A stretch of DNA of 14,312 bases, taken from the NCBI GenBank assembly GCA_937902565.1, contig CALFMX010000263.1:1-14312 (forward strand), written 5' to 3'. Numbering within the stretch: position 1 is the first letter of the stretch; the number at the start of each line of letters is the position of its first letter. This stretch comes from an uncultured Spirochaetales bacterium (GTDB lineage: Bacteria > Spirochaetota > Spirochaetia > Sphaerochaetales > Sphaerochaetaceae). This document shows positions 13,472 through 14,312 of the stretch, piece by piece. The notes below the pieces were generated by a model. That model saw only the letters and a program-made list of their open reading frames with translations. It was not told where the DNA came from and searched no databases. The position numbers and the translations under genes were made by a program.

Positions 13472-13882
13472 CTATGCGACGTGTGGTCCCTGGATCTTGG
13501 CCAGTATCCTGCCCAGCGGTTTTCCGTAGTGTGCGCTGTAATCGAGCATCGCCTCCCAGGGGGAGACATCCTCGCCCGTCTCCAACCTCATGAAGTAGAG
13601 GTGGTCGATCACCTCGAAGATCAGGTCTGCGCGCCGTCTATGGGGAAAGCTCATCACCGTGCTCCACCTGCCGAGCAGCGAGGCGATCGGCTCGTAGATG
13701 TTGGACTGCCACGAGTAGACGGCCTCGTCCCAAGTGATGTCCGTTTTGAGGTCCTTGCCCAAGAAGTAGCGGTGGCCCTCGATTTGCGCGCTGAGGCGCT
13801 CATAGTCGCGATCTGAGAAAATTCCTTGGCTTCTGATGAAGAAGCGGATGGCCTCAGCCCTATCGATCTCTGTCGATTTCAT
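13472..13882 (-). CDS. hypothetical protein, 136 residues
   Basis: A soluble protein without signal peptide or membrane segments. It begins MKSTEIDRAEAIRFFIRSQG and has a conserved-looking second half: YSWQSNIYEPIASLLGRW, then FPHRRRADLIFEVIDHLYFM, then EDVSPWEAMLDYSAHYGKP. The spacing W..xVY/IYEP, FPxRxxADL, then a hydrophobic helix and an EAxxDY helix reminds me of the C-terminal part of DUF4032-type proteins of actinobacteria; this is a weak resemblance from memory, and no function follows. AAGGAG stands 9 bases before the ATG at 13880-13882, so the gene is likely real. It is downstream of the superoxide dismutase gene on the same strand, separated from it by a hairpin. Confidence 0.72.
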   Translation of the reverse strand: MKSTEIDRAEAIRFFIRSQGIFSDRDYERLSAQIEGHRYFLGKDLKTDITWDEAVYSWQSNIYEPIASLLGRWSTVMSFPHRRRADLIFEVIDHLYFMRLETGEDVSPWEAMLDYSAHYGKPLGRILAKIQGPHVA

Positions 13883-13918
13883 GTCAGTAGACTCCTTGTC
13901 TAAAAATGTCCAAAATGG

Positions 13919-13947
13919 TGCGCAGCCCCCCTGAAGGAGGCTACGCG
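13919..13947 (-). terminator. probable terminator of the superoxide dismutase gene
   Basis: AGCCCCC (13924-13930) and GGAGGCT (13936-13942) pair with one mismatch, and the stem continues outward through GCG (13920-13922)/CGC (13944-13946) after a second mismatch. On the minus strand it is followed by CCATTTTGGACATTTTT. It begins 8 bases after the stop at 13955. Confidence 0.55.
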
Positions 13948-13954
13948 TCTGTGG

Positions 13955-14261
13955 TCAGAGAGCCGCCTCATAGCGCTTCTCCACCTCTGCCCAGTCAAGC
14001 ACCGACCAGAATGCCTTGATGTAGTCAGCCCTCATGTTCTTGTATTTGAGGTAGTAGGCGTGCTCCCACACGTCGATGCCGAGGATTGGGACCCCGCCAT
14101 CCTTCTCCATGAGCGGGGTGTCCTGGTTGGGGGTGCTCACCACCGCCAGGCTCCCATCCTTGTGTGCGACAAGGAAGGCCCATCCCGATCCGAAGCGACC
14201 TGCCGCCTGCTTGCCGATCTCATCCTTGAGCGCTTCGAGCGAACCGAAGTCCTTATTGATG
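13955..14261 (-). CDS. sodA: superoxide dismutase (Fe/Mn family), C-terminal part, truncated by adapter
   Basis: An enzyme that converts superoxide to hydrogen peroxide and oxygen. About 102 C-terminal residues remain. Seen: [20 protein letters not shown], and the metal-ligand signature [20 protein letters not shown] with the aspartate and histidine ligands, then the usual end. Fe or Mn preference cannot be decided because the N-terminal ligands are missing, so the symbol is provisional. The genomic sequence stops at 14261; the apparent N-terminal residues MCSSD encoded beyond it come from sequencing adapter and must not be annotated as protein. Confidence 0.9.
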
Positions 14262-14312
14262 AGATCGGAAGAGCACACGTCTGAACTCCAGTCACCTTGT
14301 AATCTCGTATGC
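14262..14312 (+). other. Illumina TruSeq adapter with index CTTGTA (artefact)
   Basis: From 14262 the sequence begins AGATCGGAAGAGCACACGTC, continues to GTCAC at 14291-14295, then has the six-base index CTTGTA at 14296-14301 and ATCTCGTATGC to the end. This is the known TruSeq indexed adapter in exact order, not bacterial DNA. Confidence 0.98.

Overview
This 14.3 kb window is bacterial and has the look of one end of an Illumina-assembled contig. Its last 51 bases (14262-14312) are not genomic: they match the TruSeq adapter with the index CTTGTA, so the final gene is cut by an assembly artefact. Gene content suggests a moderately GC-rich spirochaete, perhaps of the Sphaerochaeta group. This is inference from the overall feel of the proteins (galactokinase type, tripartite tricarboxylate transporter, ThrA-ThrC pair) and not from any marker gene search.

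Layout. 2-601 (+) is the C-terminal part of a galactokinase. 602-1192 is an A+T-rich stretch with a frameshifted remnant of a winged-helix protein on the minus strand and two strong inverted repeats. 1193-4864 (-) is a two-gene threonine unit: a ThrA-like protein whose homoserine dehydrogenase part is intact but whose aspartokinase part has lost its signature residues, followed by threonine synthase; homoserine kinase (thrB) is absent. 4924-5208 (-) holds rpmB (ribosomal protein bL28) and its terminator. 5439-5882 (+) is an unrecognised protein that runs 83 bp into the 3' end of the convergent endonuclease III gene (5800-6468, -). 6487-6601 (+) is a tRNA-Pro(TGG) with its own promoter.

6674-13402 is a carbohydrate locus. 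An AGE-family sugar epimerase reads leftward. From the same intergenic region a rightward operon begins: IclR regulator, 2-keto-3-deoxygluconate kinase and KDPG aldolase, joined by ATGA overlaps, then tctC, tctB and tctA, a complete tripartite tricarboxylate transporter. Together these make an uptake-plus-lower-Entner-Doudoroff module: import of a sugar acid, phosphorylation of 2-keto-3-deoxygluconate, then cleavage to pyruvate and glyceraldehyde 3-phosphate. The regulator probably controls itself through three alternating CGAAC/GTTCG half-sites just before its start. The operon ends in a terminator that contains the tctA stop codon, followed by a second perfect hairpin.

13472-14261 (-) is a small unrecognised protein preceded by the 3' part of an Fe/Mn superoxide dismutase, truncated by the adapter. 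The most interesting biology is the aspartokinase-dead ThrA and the transporter-linked sugar-acid operon with its operator. I see no CRISPR array, insertion sequence, phage gene or defence system.
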